Positions 1-6,234 of a stretch of 7,449 bases of DNA are shown piece by piece. Below the pieces are notes generated by a model. That model ran no database searches, was not told the origin of the DNA, and was given only the letters and a program-made list of their open reading frames with translations. Position 1 is the first letter of the stretch; every line of letters begins with the position of its first letter. The position numbers and the translations under genes are program-made. Source of the DNA: an uncultured Eubacteriales bacterium (GTDB lineage: Bacteria > Bacillota > Clostridia > Oscillospirales > Oscillospiraceae); NCBI GenBank assembly GCA_902475855.1, contig CABSBF010000080.1, forward strand, positions 1-7,449, in the 5' to 3' direction.

Positions 1-20
1 TGAACGGCTTGTAAATTCTC

Positions 21-46
21 AAAATTTTTTTAGTCCCTACTTGACA
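21..46 (+). repeat. Left copy of att-like repeat (A-run, T-run, GTC, CTTGACA)
   Basis: AAAATTTTTTTA, then GTC, four bases, then CTTGACA. The same order of elements occurs at 4763-4787. This copy ends 6 bases before recombinase 1 homology begins and so marks the left edge of the recombinase block. TndX/TnpX-type recombinases are known to cross over at a GA dinucleotide, and GA is present in TTGACA. Calling it an attachment site is inference. Confidence 0.35.
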
Positions 47-1444
47 CAAGAAGACCTCTCCCGGCTGGGGCGCGAGTACATTGAAACCGGCCGGTATCTG
101 CGCCGGGTATTCCCGGCCTATGGGGTGCGCTTCATCGCCATCACCGACAGCATCGACACCACCCACGACAGCGGGGATGATCTGACCGTATCGGTCAAGA
201 ACATTATGAACGAAGCCTACTGCCGGGACATTTCCATCAAGACCCGTTCCTCTCTGGACGTGAAGCGGCGCAACGGCGATTTCGTCGGCGCTTTCCCGGT
301 GTACGGTTACATGAAAGCCGAGGACAACAAGAATTTGCTCGTCCCTGACCCCTACGCCTCCCGCGTTGTCTGTGACATCTTCCGTATGCGGCTGGAGGGC
401 GCAAGCGCCTCCAAAATCGCATCGGAGCTGAACCGGCTGGGTATTCTCTCCCCGCTGGCTTACAAGAAGAACAACGGCCTGCCCTACGCGAAAAAGGGCT
501 ATGCGGACAAGGCTGACTGCAAATGGTCGGCTACCACCATCATCCGCATCTTGCAGGATGAAACCTATACCGGAACGCTGGTGCAGGGCAAACAGGGTAC
601 GCCGCATTACAAGATCAAGCAGATGGAGCAGCGCCCCGCCTCCGAGTGGGTGCGCGTCCCGGATGCCCACGAAGCGCTGATCGCCCGTCAGGATTTTGAG
701 CTGGTGCAGCGCATCAAGGGGCTGGATACCCGCACTTCTCCCAACGAGGATACGGTGTACCTGTTCTCCGGTATTCTGATCTGCGGGTGCTGCGGAAGCC
801 GCATGACCCGCAAGACCAACCGTGCAAACGGCAAGGAGTACCACTACTATTATTGTCCTACCGGCAAGAAAAAGGGCTGCGCCCATCCGGTCATGCTGAA
901 AGAAAGCAGCCTGATCGACTGTGTGCGGGACAGCCTGAAAGCCTATATCGGCAATATTGCTTCTCTGGAGGCGCTGCTGACCGGCATTGACCAGACCAGC
1001 ATCAATCAGGCGCTTGCCAAGGAATACAGCGACCACATCACCGACAACGAGCGCCGGTTGGAGCAGGTGCTGGAGTTCAAGGCACGGCTTTATGAGAGCC
1101 TTGTGGGAGGTATGCTTACCAAGGAAGAATACGCTTCCTATAAGGCAAAGTACACCAAGCAGGCCGAGGACATCCGCGAGAGCGTCCGCGTTCTCAAGGA
1201 AAAACTCACGGAGGTGCTGGAAAACCGGAGTGAGCGCAACCGCTGGATTTCACAGTTTACGCAGTTCTCCACGCTGGAAACCTTAGACCGCAGGGCGCTC
1301 ATTCACATGGTACAGAGCATCCGCGTCCGTGGGAAGAAGGAGCTGGATATTACCTTTACCCATGAGGACGAATACAAAAAGGCGTTGCAGCTTCTGGCGC
1401 TGGCAGCGCAGCAGAAAGATTACGAACAGAGAAAGGTGGGCTGA
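41..1444 (+). CDS. Large serine recombinase 1, N-terminally truncated (catalytic Ser absent)
   Basis: Member of the large serine recombinase family (TnpX/TndX-like site-specific DNA integrases). Homology begins at DLSRLGR (residues 5-11 counted from the TTG at 41), a motif found at residues 98-104 and 83-89 in the two recombinases downstream. About 78 residues are therefore missing, including the catalytic-Ser strand (Y-x-R-L-S in the neighbours). What remains is the end of the resolvase domain, the recombinase domain (about 75-230), a zinc ribbon with C248, C251, C272 and C280, and a coiled-coil region (about 330-395) with the family-like segment LTKEEYASYKAKY. The frame is open leftward to base 2, but those residues do not look like a recombinase. 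The TTG at 41 has no ribosome binding site and is only the sole possible start inside the window. As written, the protein cannot catalyse strand exchange but could still bind DNA. Its stop lies 2 bases before the next gene. Confidence 0.85.
   Translation: MTQEDLSRLGREYIETGRYLRRVFPAYGVRFIAITDSIDTTHDSGDDLTVSVKNIMNEAYCRDISIKTRSSLDVKRRNGDFVGAFPVYGYMKAEDNKNLLVPDPYASRVVCDIFRMRLEGASASKIASELNRLGILSPLAYKKNNGLPYAKKGYADKADCKWSATTIIRILQDETYTGTLVQGKQGTPHYKIKQMEQRPASEWVRVPDAHEALIARQDFELVQRIKGLDTRTSPNEDTVYLFSGILICGCCGSRMTRKTNRANGKEYHYYYCPTGKKKGCAHPVMLKESSLIDCVRDSLKAYIGNIASLEALLTGIDQTSINQALAKEYSDHITDNERRLEQVLEFKARLYESLVGGMLTKEEYASYKAKYTKQAEDIRESVRVLKEKLTEVLENRSERNRWISQFTQFSTLETLDRRALIHMVQSIRVRGKKELDITFTHEDEYKKALQLLALAAQQKDYEQRKVG
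1432..1439 (+). promoter_or_regulatory. Ribosome binding site of recombinase 2
   Basis: The sequence AAAGGTGG lies 7 bases before the ATG at 1447, inside the last codons of recombinase 1. It supports that ATG as the start and suggests translational coupling across the 2-base gap. Confidence 0.6.
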
Positions 1445-1446
1445 GC

Positions 1447-3105
1447 ATGGCAAGGAAAAGCAGAAAAGAAACGGCTGCGGTGGCCGTGCAGGAGGCTGAC
1501 GCCGCTTGCCGCGCCGCGATCTATGTCCGCCTTTCGGTGGAGGATACCCACACGCACAGCGTATCCATTGAAACCCAGCAGATGATTATTGCCCGCTATC
1601 TGGAGCAGTACCCGGAGATCAGCATGTACGATACCTACATTGACAACGGCGCGACCGGGACAAACTTCCACCGTCCGGGCTTTCAGCAGATGCTCTCGGA
1701 TATTGAGGCCGGTCACGTCAACTGCGTCATTGTGAAAGACCTCTCCCGTTTGGGGCGGAACACCATCGACACCGGCTACTACATCGAACAGTATTTCCGC
1801 ATCCGTAATATCCGCTTTATTGCGGTCAATGAAAACTTCGACACCGCCGCCCCAGAGGATGCCCATTCCGGTATCATCATTCCGCTGCGGAACATGATAA
1901 ACGAAGCCTACGCTTTGGACATCGGGCGCAAGATCAGGGCGCAGCAGCGGCAGGCCATGAAGGACGGCAAGTTCATCGGTGCGCGTACTCCCTACGGCTA
2001 TCTGAAAGCCGAGGACGATTGCCACCAGCTTATCATCGACCCCGTTGCCGCCGTCGTGGTGCAGCGGATGTTTCGTTGGGCTTCCGAGGGCGCTGGCCTG
2101 AATACCATCGCCGTGCGGCTGAACGAGGCTGGCATCCTCACCCCCAGCCACTACAAGAAGATGCAGGGAAAGATCACCCACGAAAATTTGCTCGGCAGCG
2201 GCAAGTGGCAGACCCGAACGGTCGGCGTCATTCTCCGCTCCGAGGTCTACACCGGAGATCTCGTTCAGGGGCAGACCAAAACCGTGGATCACCGGCAGGT
2301 CAAGGCCGATGCCGAGGAATGGACGGTGGTGCGGGACACCCATGAGGCCATCATCAGCCGGGAACAGTTCGCGGCGGTGCAGGAAATTCTCAATCAGACC
2401 GCCAGCCGCGCCAAGGCGCGGGAGATCAACGCATACACACCGAATTTGCTCAAAGGCAAGGTGTTCTGCGCCCATTGCGGCGGCAGCCTGCACCGGCAGA
2501 GAAATATCCGCAAGAAGTCCGACGATGTGTACTTCTACCATTGTCTGAGCCAGAGCCGAATCAGCAAGGATGCCTGCCCCGGCGTGACCATCCGCGAGGA
2601 TGCGCTGCTGGATATGCTGGCAGATATGCTTCAGGACGCGCTTGATACGGCGCTGGGGCAATACACCCTCTCCCTTGCGGAGCTGCCCCGGCAGGCCGCT
2701 GACCGCGCTGAACTGCGGGAGAAGATCACCAGCCGCAAGCAGGAAATCCAGCGGCTTCGCGGTATCGTGCGGAGCTTATATGAAAACCTCGTCCAAGGCG
2801 TTCTCACCAAGGATGAATATTTCGATTACAAGGAAAAGTATGAAAGCCGCATTGCCGACCTCGCCGTGGAAATGGAGCAGTTGGAGGACGGCCTGCGAAC
2901 GATGGATATGCAGCTTGAGCAGCACCGGGCGCTGGAACAGGATGCAGCACAGGTCAAGACCGACCGTGCGCTGACCGGCGCACTTATCGAGCGGCTGATT
3001 GACCGCATCGAGGTATCCCACGACAAGCAGATCACGGTGCGCTATCGCTTTCAGAGCGAGTTTGAAACCTATGCGGAGGTGCTGGAACAATGCAGAAATA
3101 TGTAA
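1447..3105 (+). CDS. Large serine recombinase 2 (site-specific integrase), apparently complete
   Basis: Serine integrase of 552 residues, within the usual 450-600 of the family. It would cut attachment sites through a covalent phosphoserine intermediate and exchange strands as a tetramer. The resolvase domain (about 22-165) carries the nucleophile S30 in IYVRLS, with R28, and DLSRLGR at 98-104 with R101 and R104. The recombinase domain follows (about 175-330), including the segment VYTGDLVQG. The zinc ribbon has C341, C344, C366 and C377, with a coiled coil from about 415 to 495 containing LTKDEYFDYKEKY. The start is supported by AAAGGTGG upstream. An about 20-residue extension precedes the resolvase fold. 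It is the middle gene of a three-recombinase operon, and its last 16 bases overlap the next gene. By family knowledge such proteins mobilise ICEs and transposons. Which recombinase acts on which site cannot be read from the sequence. Confidence 0.95.
   Translation: MARKSRKETAAVAVQEADAACRAAIYVRLSVEDTHTHSVSIETQQMIIARYLEQYPEISMYDTYIDNGATGTNFHRPGFQQMLSDIEAGHVNCVIVKDLSRLGRNTIDTGYYIEQYFRIRNIRFIAVNENFDTAAPEDAHSGIIIPLRNMINEAYALDIGRKIRAQQRQAMKDGKFIGARTPYGYLKAEDDCHQLIIDPVAAVVVQRMFRWASEGAGLNTIAVRLNEAGILTPSHYKKMQGKITHENLLGSGKWQTRTVGVILRSEVYTGDLVQGQTKTVDHRQVKADAEEWTVVRDTHEAIISREQFAAVQEILNQTASRAKAREINAYTPNLLKGKVFCAHCGGSLHRQRNIRKKSDDVYFYHCLSQSRISKDACPGVTIREDALLDMLADMLQDALDTALGQYTLSLAELPRQAADRAELREKITSRKQEIQRLRGIVRSLYENLVQGVLTKDEYFDYKEKYESRIADLAVEMEQLEDGLRTMDMQLEQHRALEQDAAQVKTDRALTGALIERLIDRIEVSHDKQITVRYRFQSEFETYAEVLEQCRNM
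3075..3079 (+). promoter_or_regulatory. Ribosome binding site of recombinase 3
   Basis: GGAGG lies 10 bases before the ATG at 3090, within the coding sequence of recombinase 2. It fixes the start of recombinase 3 and makes the 16-base gene overlap look like deliberate translational coupling. Confidence 0.6.
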
Positions 3106-4616
3106 TCGCCCTCTACATCCGCCTCTCCATCGAGGATTACAAGTACGACAGCCTGAGCATTGAAAATCAGAGCCTTGTCCTCCACGAATACGCGGCTTCC
3201 TTGCCGGAAGCTCTGAACGCGGAGATCATGGAGTTCATCGACAACGGGTACAGCGGCACGAATTTTGAGCGTCCGCAGGTACAGAAGCTCATTGAGCTGG
3301 TGCGGGCCAATCAGATCGACTGCATCATCGTCAAGGATTTTTCCCGCTTCGGGCGAAACAGCATTGAAACCGGCTATTTTATCGAGCGCGTGTTCCCGCT
3401 GTTCCATACCCGCTTCATTTCCATCAGCGACGATTTTGACAGCAGCAAATTCAAGGGCGACACCGGCGGCATGGATGTGGCGTTCAAGTATCTCATCAGT
3501 GAGTATTACAGCCGCGATATGTCCATCAAGACCAAGAGCGCAAAGTACGCCAAGATGCAGCGAGGCGAGTATCAGAGCAAGATTTGTCCTTACGGCTACC
3601 GCAAAAGCGCCGATGGCAGAATGGAGCCTGACCCGGAGGCCGCTGCCGTTGTGCAGCTCATCTTCCAGCTTGCCGCCGAGGGCATCAACGCCACCGCCAT
3701 CACGCGGGAGCTGTTTCGCAGAAGCATCCCCACTCCCGGCCAGTACAAAGCCGCGCACGGCAATCACACCCATGATATTTCCCGCTGTCACGGGATTTGG
3801 AGTACATCCACTATTCTCCGCATTTTGGAGGATGAACGCTACACCGGCGTGTATGTGATCGGCAAGCGGGCGGTTCTCGAAGTAGGCGGCACCAGAAGCC
3901 ACCTGAAGGACAGAGAATCATGGTACATCATCCCTGACCATCACCCGGCCATCGTTGAGAAAGCCGTGTTTGATACCGTGCAGGCCAGCCAGCTCCGCTT
4001 TTCCCAGCCCAACAAAAAGAAGCGGGACTACCCGCTGAAAGGCAAAGCCTTCTGTGGCTGCTGCGGTCATGCGCTGTCCCGCACCATGCAGAAAACCTCG
4101 TATTATTACTGCCGCCATTCCGAGGCGGACGTAGAAAGCCGCTGCCACAAGATGCGTCTGAACGCCGCAGAGCTGGAGCAGGCGGTATTCCTGACGCTGA
4201 AAAAGCAGATGGAAGCCGCCGCACCGCTTGCCCCGGACGGTACGCTCCGGGTAGATGCTTCCGTACCGGAACGCACCGAATATGAGCAGCAGATCGAGGC
4301 GCTGCAAGACGGTAAGCGCGCCTTGTATGAACGCTATCTCATGGGCGAGATCGACCTGAACACCTACAAGGCGGAAAAGGCTGCGTGTGACGAGCTGCTT
4401 TTGAAAACGAAAAATGCCTATGCCGCAGTATTGGCACAGGCGAAGCAGAAGCAGGACGAACAGGCACGGCAGGACAGCCGAAAGGAAGCGTCCAAGGCGA
4501 TTTTTGATGCGGACGCACTGACCACCGAGCTGGCCGAGCTGCTGATCGACCGGGTACTGGTGTACCCTGACAAGCGCATTGAGATCGCATATAAAATCCA
4601 AGACATTTTCGCTTGA
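3090..4616 (+). CDS. Large serine recombinase 3 (site-specific integrase), apparently complete
   Basis: Third serine integrase, 508 residues. It starts almost directly with the resolvase fold: the nucleophile is S13 in LYIRLS, with R11, followed by the DNGYSGTNFERP segment (51-62) and DFSRFGR (83-89) with R86 and R89. The recombinase domain spans about 160-300 (PYGYRKS, then YTGVYVIGKR). The zinc ribbon has C322, C325, C341 and C352 (C324 adjacent), and a charged helical coiled-coil stretch lies at about 395-470. All residues expected for catalysis are visible. It is clearly diverged from recombinase 2, for example DFSRFGR against DLSRLGR and a shorter N-terminus, so the array is not a recent tandem duplication. 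It overlaps recombinase 2 by 16 bases and is followed after 10 bases by a small ORF. The two intact recombinases may act together or recognise different sites, which is inference. Confidence 0.95.
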   Translation: MQKYVIALYIRLSIEDYKYDSLSIENQSLVLHEYAASLPEALNAEIMEFIDNGYSGTNFERPQVQKLIELVRANQIDCIIVKDFSRFGRNSIETGYFIERVFPLFHTRFISISDDFDSSKFKGDTGGMDVAFKYLISEYYSRDMSIKTKSAKYAKMQRGEYQSKICPYGYRKSADGRMEPDPEAAAVVQLIFQLAAEGINATAITRELFRRSIPTPGQYKAAHGNHTHDISRCHGIWSTSTILRILEDERYTGVYVIGKRAVLEVGGTRSHLKDRESWYIIPDHHPAIVEKAVFDTVQASQLRFSQPNKKKRDYPLKGKAFCGCCGHALSRTMQKTSYYYCRHSEADVESRCHKMRLNAAELEQAVFLTLKKQMEAAAPLAPDGTLRVDASVPERTEYEQQIEALQDGKRALYERYLMGEIDLNTYKAEKAACDELLLKTKNAYAAVLAQAKQKQDEQARQDSRKEASKAIFDADALTTELAELLIDRVLVYPDKRIEIAYKIQDIFA

Positions 4617-4621
4617 GGTGG
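4616..4621 (+). promoter_or_regulatory. Ribosome binding site of the 45-codon ORF
   Basis: AGGTGG starts on the last base of the recombinase 3 stop codon, 5 bases before the ATG at 4627. It resembles the signal before recombinase 2 and is the main evidence that the small ORF is translated. Confidence 0.5.
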
Positions 4622-4624
4622 CAG

Positions 4625-5776
4625 TCATGAAAATCGCTTTCTATTGCAGAGTGGACGGACAGGGCTTTGGCTTTGTCCTCCCCGATGAAGCTGACAAGCT
4701 CCGCGAGTTTTTCGCCGAGCATCAGGATAAGCCTGCGCTTGAAAATCCATCAAGCGCAAGCTAAAAATTTTTGTCGTGTGCTTGACATACGGGTGACGGA
4801 GATCGTGGAATCGGATGCGGGGCAGCGCAGCCCGTTTCAGCATCCGCTGGAGCATATGCAACACGCTATCCGGGGACATGGGGCCTCCGCTTGGCGATGG
4901 GAATACCCATTCGCTGTTTCCGACTTTGCATTTTTGCATTTTCAGTACGCTTATCGCGTCTGCCGACAGGGGCAGTGTGCGGTAGGCGTTTTTCGTTTTC
5001 AACGGTGCTTCGACTACCTTGCCGTTCTGCCGAGAGATGGCTCTCTGAATTTTCAGTGCTCCGTGCTGGAAGTCCACATCCGTCCATCTCAATCCCAGCA
5101 GTTCGCCCCGCCGCAGTCCGGTGGCAAGGTCGAGGTAGTAGAGCTCGTACACGCCGCTGTCCCTGGCTTCTTGGAAAAATGCACTGAGTTGGTCGGCGGT
5201 CAGGGTTTTCATCTCTTTGTGTTCCACCTTCGGCAAGGCGCAGCCCTGTGTCGGATTCTTCGTGACGAGGTGCTGCTCGATAGCGAGGTTGTACGCCGAG
5301 CCGATCATCTGATGGATGTTCCGCACTGTTTTAGGAGCCAGACCTTTCGGCTTTTTCTTGGCCTCGACGCGGTCTACTCGCCCGCCGTCCAGCAGGTGCT
5401 TGTAGAACCGCTGTAAGTCCAGAGAAGTGAGATCTGCCAACGGGATGCCGCCGATCTGCGGCTTGATGTGGTTTTTCAGAAAGCCTTGCGAGGTTTTGTA
5501 GGTCGATGGGCGCAGCTTGATTTTTGCGTAGTTTTCCATCCAGACCTCCAGCCAACTCCCCACCGTGTAGGTCTTGGCCCGTCCGTAGTCGATGCCGACG
5601 TTTTCCTCGATGGCTTTCTTGAGTTTCTCCTTAACTTCTGCCTGTGTTTTGCCGAGGACATTTTTGATGATGGCTTTTCCGGTTTCCGGATCGTGACCGA
5701 CGGTGTAGCGCCCCTCCCAGCGTCCGTCTTTTCGTTTTCGGATGTTGCCCTCGCCGTTCGCTCGTCTTTTCGGCAT
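4625..5776 (-). CDS. int: Tyrosine integrase (Tn916 type), 3'-truncated chimera lacking the catalytic Tyr
   Basis: Phage/ICE-type tyrosine recombinase that would integrate and excise a mobile element. The start at 5776 (MPKRRANGEGN) is preceded by AAAGGGG. Residues 1-60 form an arm-type DNA-binding domain (GNIRKRKDGRWEGRYTV), about 70-170 the SAM-like core-binding domain, and about 190 onward the catalytic domain. The latter shows R222 in ATGLRRGELLGLRW, the Lys-strand region PLKTKNAYRTLPL (258-270), and H324 and R327 in RFHDLRH. Family members continue with a Thr/Ser-led helix, a second His/Trp and the nucleophile Tyr about 50-60 residues on. Here residues from 329 to 383 (PYVKHTTKIFSL onward) are unrelated, being antisense to the end of the serine-recombinase block. 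The reading frame is open but the enzyme should be inactive. Real homology covers about 4793-5776. The annotated C-terminus is a by-product of the junction. Confidence 0.85.
   Translation of the reverse strand: MPKRRANGEGNIRKRKDGRWEGRYTVGHDPETGKAIIKNVLGKTQAEVKEKLKKAIEENVGIDYGRAKTYTVGSWLEVWMENYAKIKLRPSTYKTSQGFLKNHIKPQIGGIPLADLTSLDLQRFYKHLLDGGRVDRVEAKKKPKGLAPKTVRNIHQMIGSAYNLAIEQHLVTKNPTQGCALPKVEHKEMKTLTADQLSAFFQEARDSGVYELYYLDLATGLRRGELLGLRWTDVDFQHGALKIQRAISRQNGKVVEAPLKTKNAYRTLPLSADAISVLKMQKCKVGNSEWVFPSPSGGPMSPDSVLHMLQRMLKRAALPRIRFHDLRHPYVKHTTKIFSLRLMDFQAQAYPDARRKTRGACQLHRGGQSQSPVRPLCNRKRFS
4627..4764 (+). CDS. Small hypothetical protein, 45 aa, last gene of the recombinase operon
   Basis: I do not recognise this protein as a named family. 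It has 45 residues, starting MKIAFYCRVDGQ and ending in a Ser-rich tail, with a charged helical middle (DEADKLREFFAEHQDK). There is no signal peptide, membrane segment or cysteine pair. A good ribosome binding site (AGGTGG, 5-base spacing) and placement 10 bases after recombinase 3 support translation as part of the operon. The first residues recall the start of a serine recombinase (K-I-A-x-Y-C-R-V), but the catalytic Ser position is Asp and the similarity then stops, so it could be a degenerate recombinase start or chance. Small genes next to integrases are sometimes directionality factors, and nothing seen here proves that. The antisense strand is read as the tail of the truncated tyrosine integrase. 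The stop codon lies in the putative att-like region. Confidence 0.5.
   Translation: MKIAFYCRVDGQGFGFVLPDEADKLREFFAEHQDKPALENPSSAS
4734..4772 (+). terminator. Possible intrinsic terminator at the end of the recombinase operon
   Basis: An 8-bp perfect stem (TGCGCTTG 4734-4741, CAAGCGCA 4751-4758) with a 9-base loop is followed by the palindrome AAAAATTTTT (4763-4772). The T-run starts 9 bases after the stem, further than in a classical terminator, and the stem overlaps the 3' end of the 45-codon ORF. Termination is plausible but not certain. The same segment could instead be part of a recombination site. Confidence 0.35.
4763..4787 (+). repeat. Right copy of att-like repeat (A-run, T-run, GTC, CTTGACA)
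   Basis: AAAAATTTTT, GTC, five bases, CTTGACA, in the same orientation as the copy at 21-46. It lies just before the point (about 4792) where tyrosine integrase homology resumes on the - strand, so it sits on the right edge of the recombinase block. Similarity is strongest in the shared CTTGACA and in the A/T run. The A/T part alone would be weak evidence. Confidence 0.35.
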
Positions 5777-5897
5777 GGTATCAGCCCCTTTCGACAACGA
5801 ACAATACCGTAACCAAGGGAACAAAGCTACCCGAAAGTCGAACTGTTATCAGAAAGTTATCATTTGCACCTCGGAGCCGCGCCGCCTTATCTTTGAC

Positions 5898-6001
5898 TAT
5901 TGCGGCGCAATTTCTGCGCTGCCGGAGGCGTTCTTCTTTGGTTACAGCGGTGCGATTTTTGAACGGTCAAGAAGCCCTTTCCATTATCTACAGCGGCGCA
6001 A
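5898..6001. repeat. Three-copy motif TAYWGCGGYGCRA at 45-46-base spacing
   Basis: Copies at 5898-5910 (TATTGCGGCGCAA), 5943-5955 (TACAGCGGTGCGA) and 5989-6001 (TACAGCGGCGCAA), all in one orientation. Each is preceded by a pyrimidine-rich stretch, and the first two are followed by a T-run, so the true unit may be a degenerate about 45-base repeat. The location upstream of an integrase gene would suit arm-type or regulatory protein binding, but this is inference. Confidence 0.4.
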
Positions 6002-6042
6002 AATATGTACGATCTGCGCTGAAAATGGCTCTTACTTGGAAA

Positions 6043-6134
6043 TCACTTTTTTGAGTGGTTGAAAACTGCGATTTCCTCAACCGCCTGCGAAACGTCCACC
6101 TTGAAAAGTCCGCTGTTGGAAATGTCAAGAAATG
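6043..6134 (-). pseudogene. Possible 3' remnant of a gene interrupted by the IS
   Basis: Read on the - strand, the frame ending at the TGA at 6043-6045 gives FLDISNSGLFKV followed by DVSQAVEEIAVFNHSKK. This has a protein-like composition and a charged, helical end. The same frame can be extended to an ATG at 6168 (41 codons), but no ribosome binding site precedes that ATG and it lies inside the IS. The simplest reading is that the IS3-family element inserted near 6134 and cut off the 5' part of a - strand gene that lay upstream of the integrase. I do not recognise the product. A chance frame of about 30 codons is also quite possible. Confidence 0.2.
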
Positions 6135-6140
6135 TGCAGT

Positions 6141-6160
6141 CGGGAAACACCCAAAATCTG
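6141..6160 (+). repeat. Left terminal inverted repeat of the IS3-family element
   Basis: CGGGAAACACCCAAAATCTG matches the reverse complement of 7429-7449 (which begins CGCAAAATCCCC and ends AAAAATCTG) at 16 of 21 positions with one gap. The repeat probably extends outward to TG at 6135, giving the TG tip typical of IS3-family ends. Confidence 0.55.
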
Positions 6161-6178
6161 AAAAGCATGGTAATACAG

Positions 6179-6223
6179 CGCAGTTTTCCGAAGTGGAGCG
6201 TAGCGGAACGCAGGAAAACTGCG
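6179..6223. repeat. Stem-loop with 11-bp perfect arms downstream of orfB
   Basis: CGCAGTTTTCC (6179-6189) pairs perfectly with GGAAAACTGCG (6213-6223) around a 23-base loop. It lies inside the IS between the orfB stop (6235) and the left inverted repeat. No T-run follows on either strand, so a simple intrinsic terminator is unlikely. It may protect the transposase mRNA end or block read-through. Confidence 0.45.
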
Positions 6224-6234
6224 GCGGCATCGGA

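Larger units (their letters stand above)
5777..6134. other. Gap between integrase start and IS, no intact gene recognised
   Basis: About 360 bases without a convincing intact gene. It holds the - strand leader and ribosome binding site of the integrase (AAAGGGG, complement of CCCCTTT near 5787), the hexamer GTTATC twice 11 bases apart (5845 and 5856), a 13-bp motif repeated three times (5898, 5943, 5989), and a possible 3' end of a broken - strand gene stopping at 6043. No clear sigma-70 promoter stands out, although the integrase promoter must lie here if the gene is expressed alone. + strand frames across the gap have no ribosome binding site and no recognisable product. Confidence 0.6.

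Noticed and set aside
41..46. TTGACA as a -35 promoter box (also at 4782-4787)
   Set aside because: Neither copy has a TATAAT-like -10 about 17 bases downstream. Their position at the edges of the recombinase block fits a recombination-site reading better.
1420..2661. Long - strand frame of 413 codons opposite recombinase 2
   Set aside because: It is fully antisense to a well-supported serine recombinase, has no recognisable domain, and is explained by the codon bias of the GC-rich + strand gene.
3069..3902. 277-codon - strand frame opposite recombinase 3
   Set aside because: Antisense shadow of a gene with intact catalytic motifs; no family features of its own.
1447..4616. Staphylococcal-type ccr recombinase cassette
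   Set aside because: The genes are large serine recombinases with similar architecture, but the three-gene overlap layout and the absence of any cassette neighbours give no support for an SCC element.
4667..5416. 249-codon + strand frame across the tyrosine integrase
   Set aside because: It is antisense to the recognisable integrase domains and has low-complexity shadow composition.
5742..6062. 106-codon + strand frame in the gap before the IS
   Set aside because: No ribosome binding site, overlaps the integrase start and leader, and the apparent internal repeat is better described as a DNA repeat.
6179..6223. Intrinsic terminator after orfB
   Set aside because: The stem is good, but the loop is 23 bases and no T-run follows on the - strand, so I list it only as a stem-loop.
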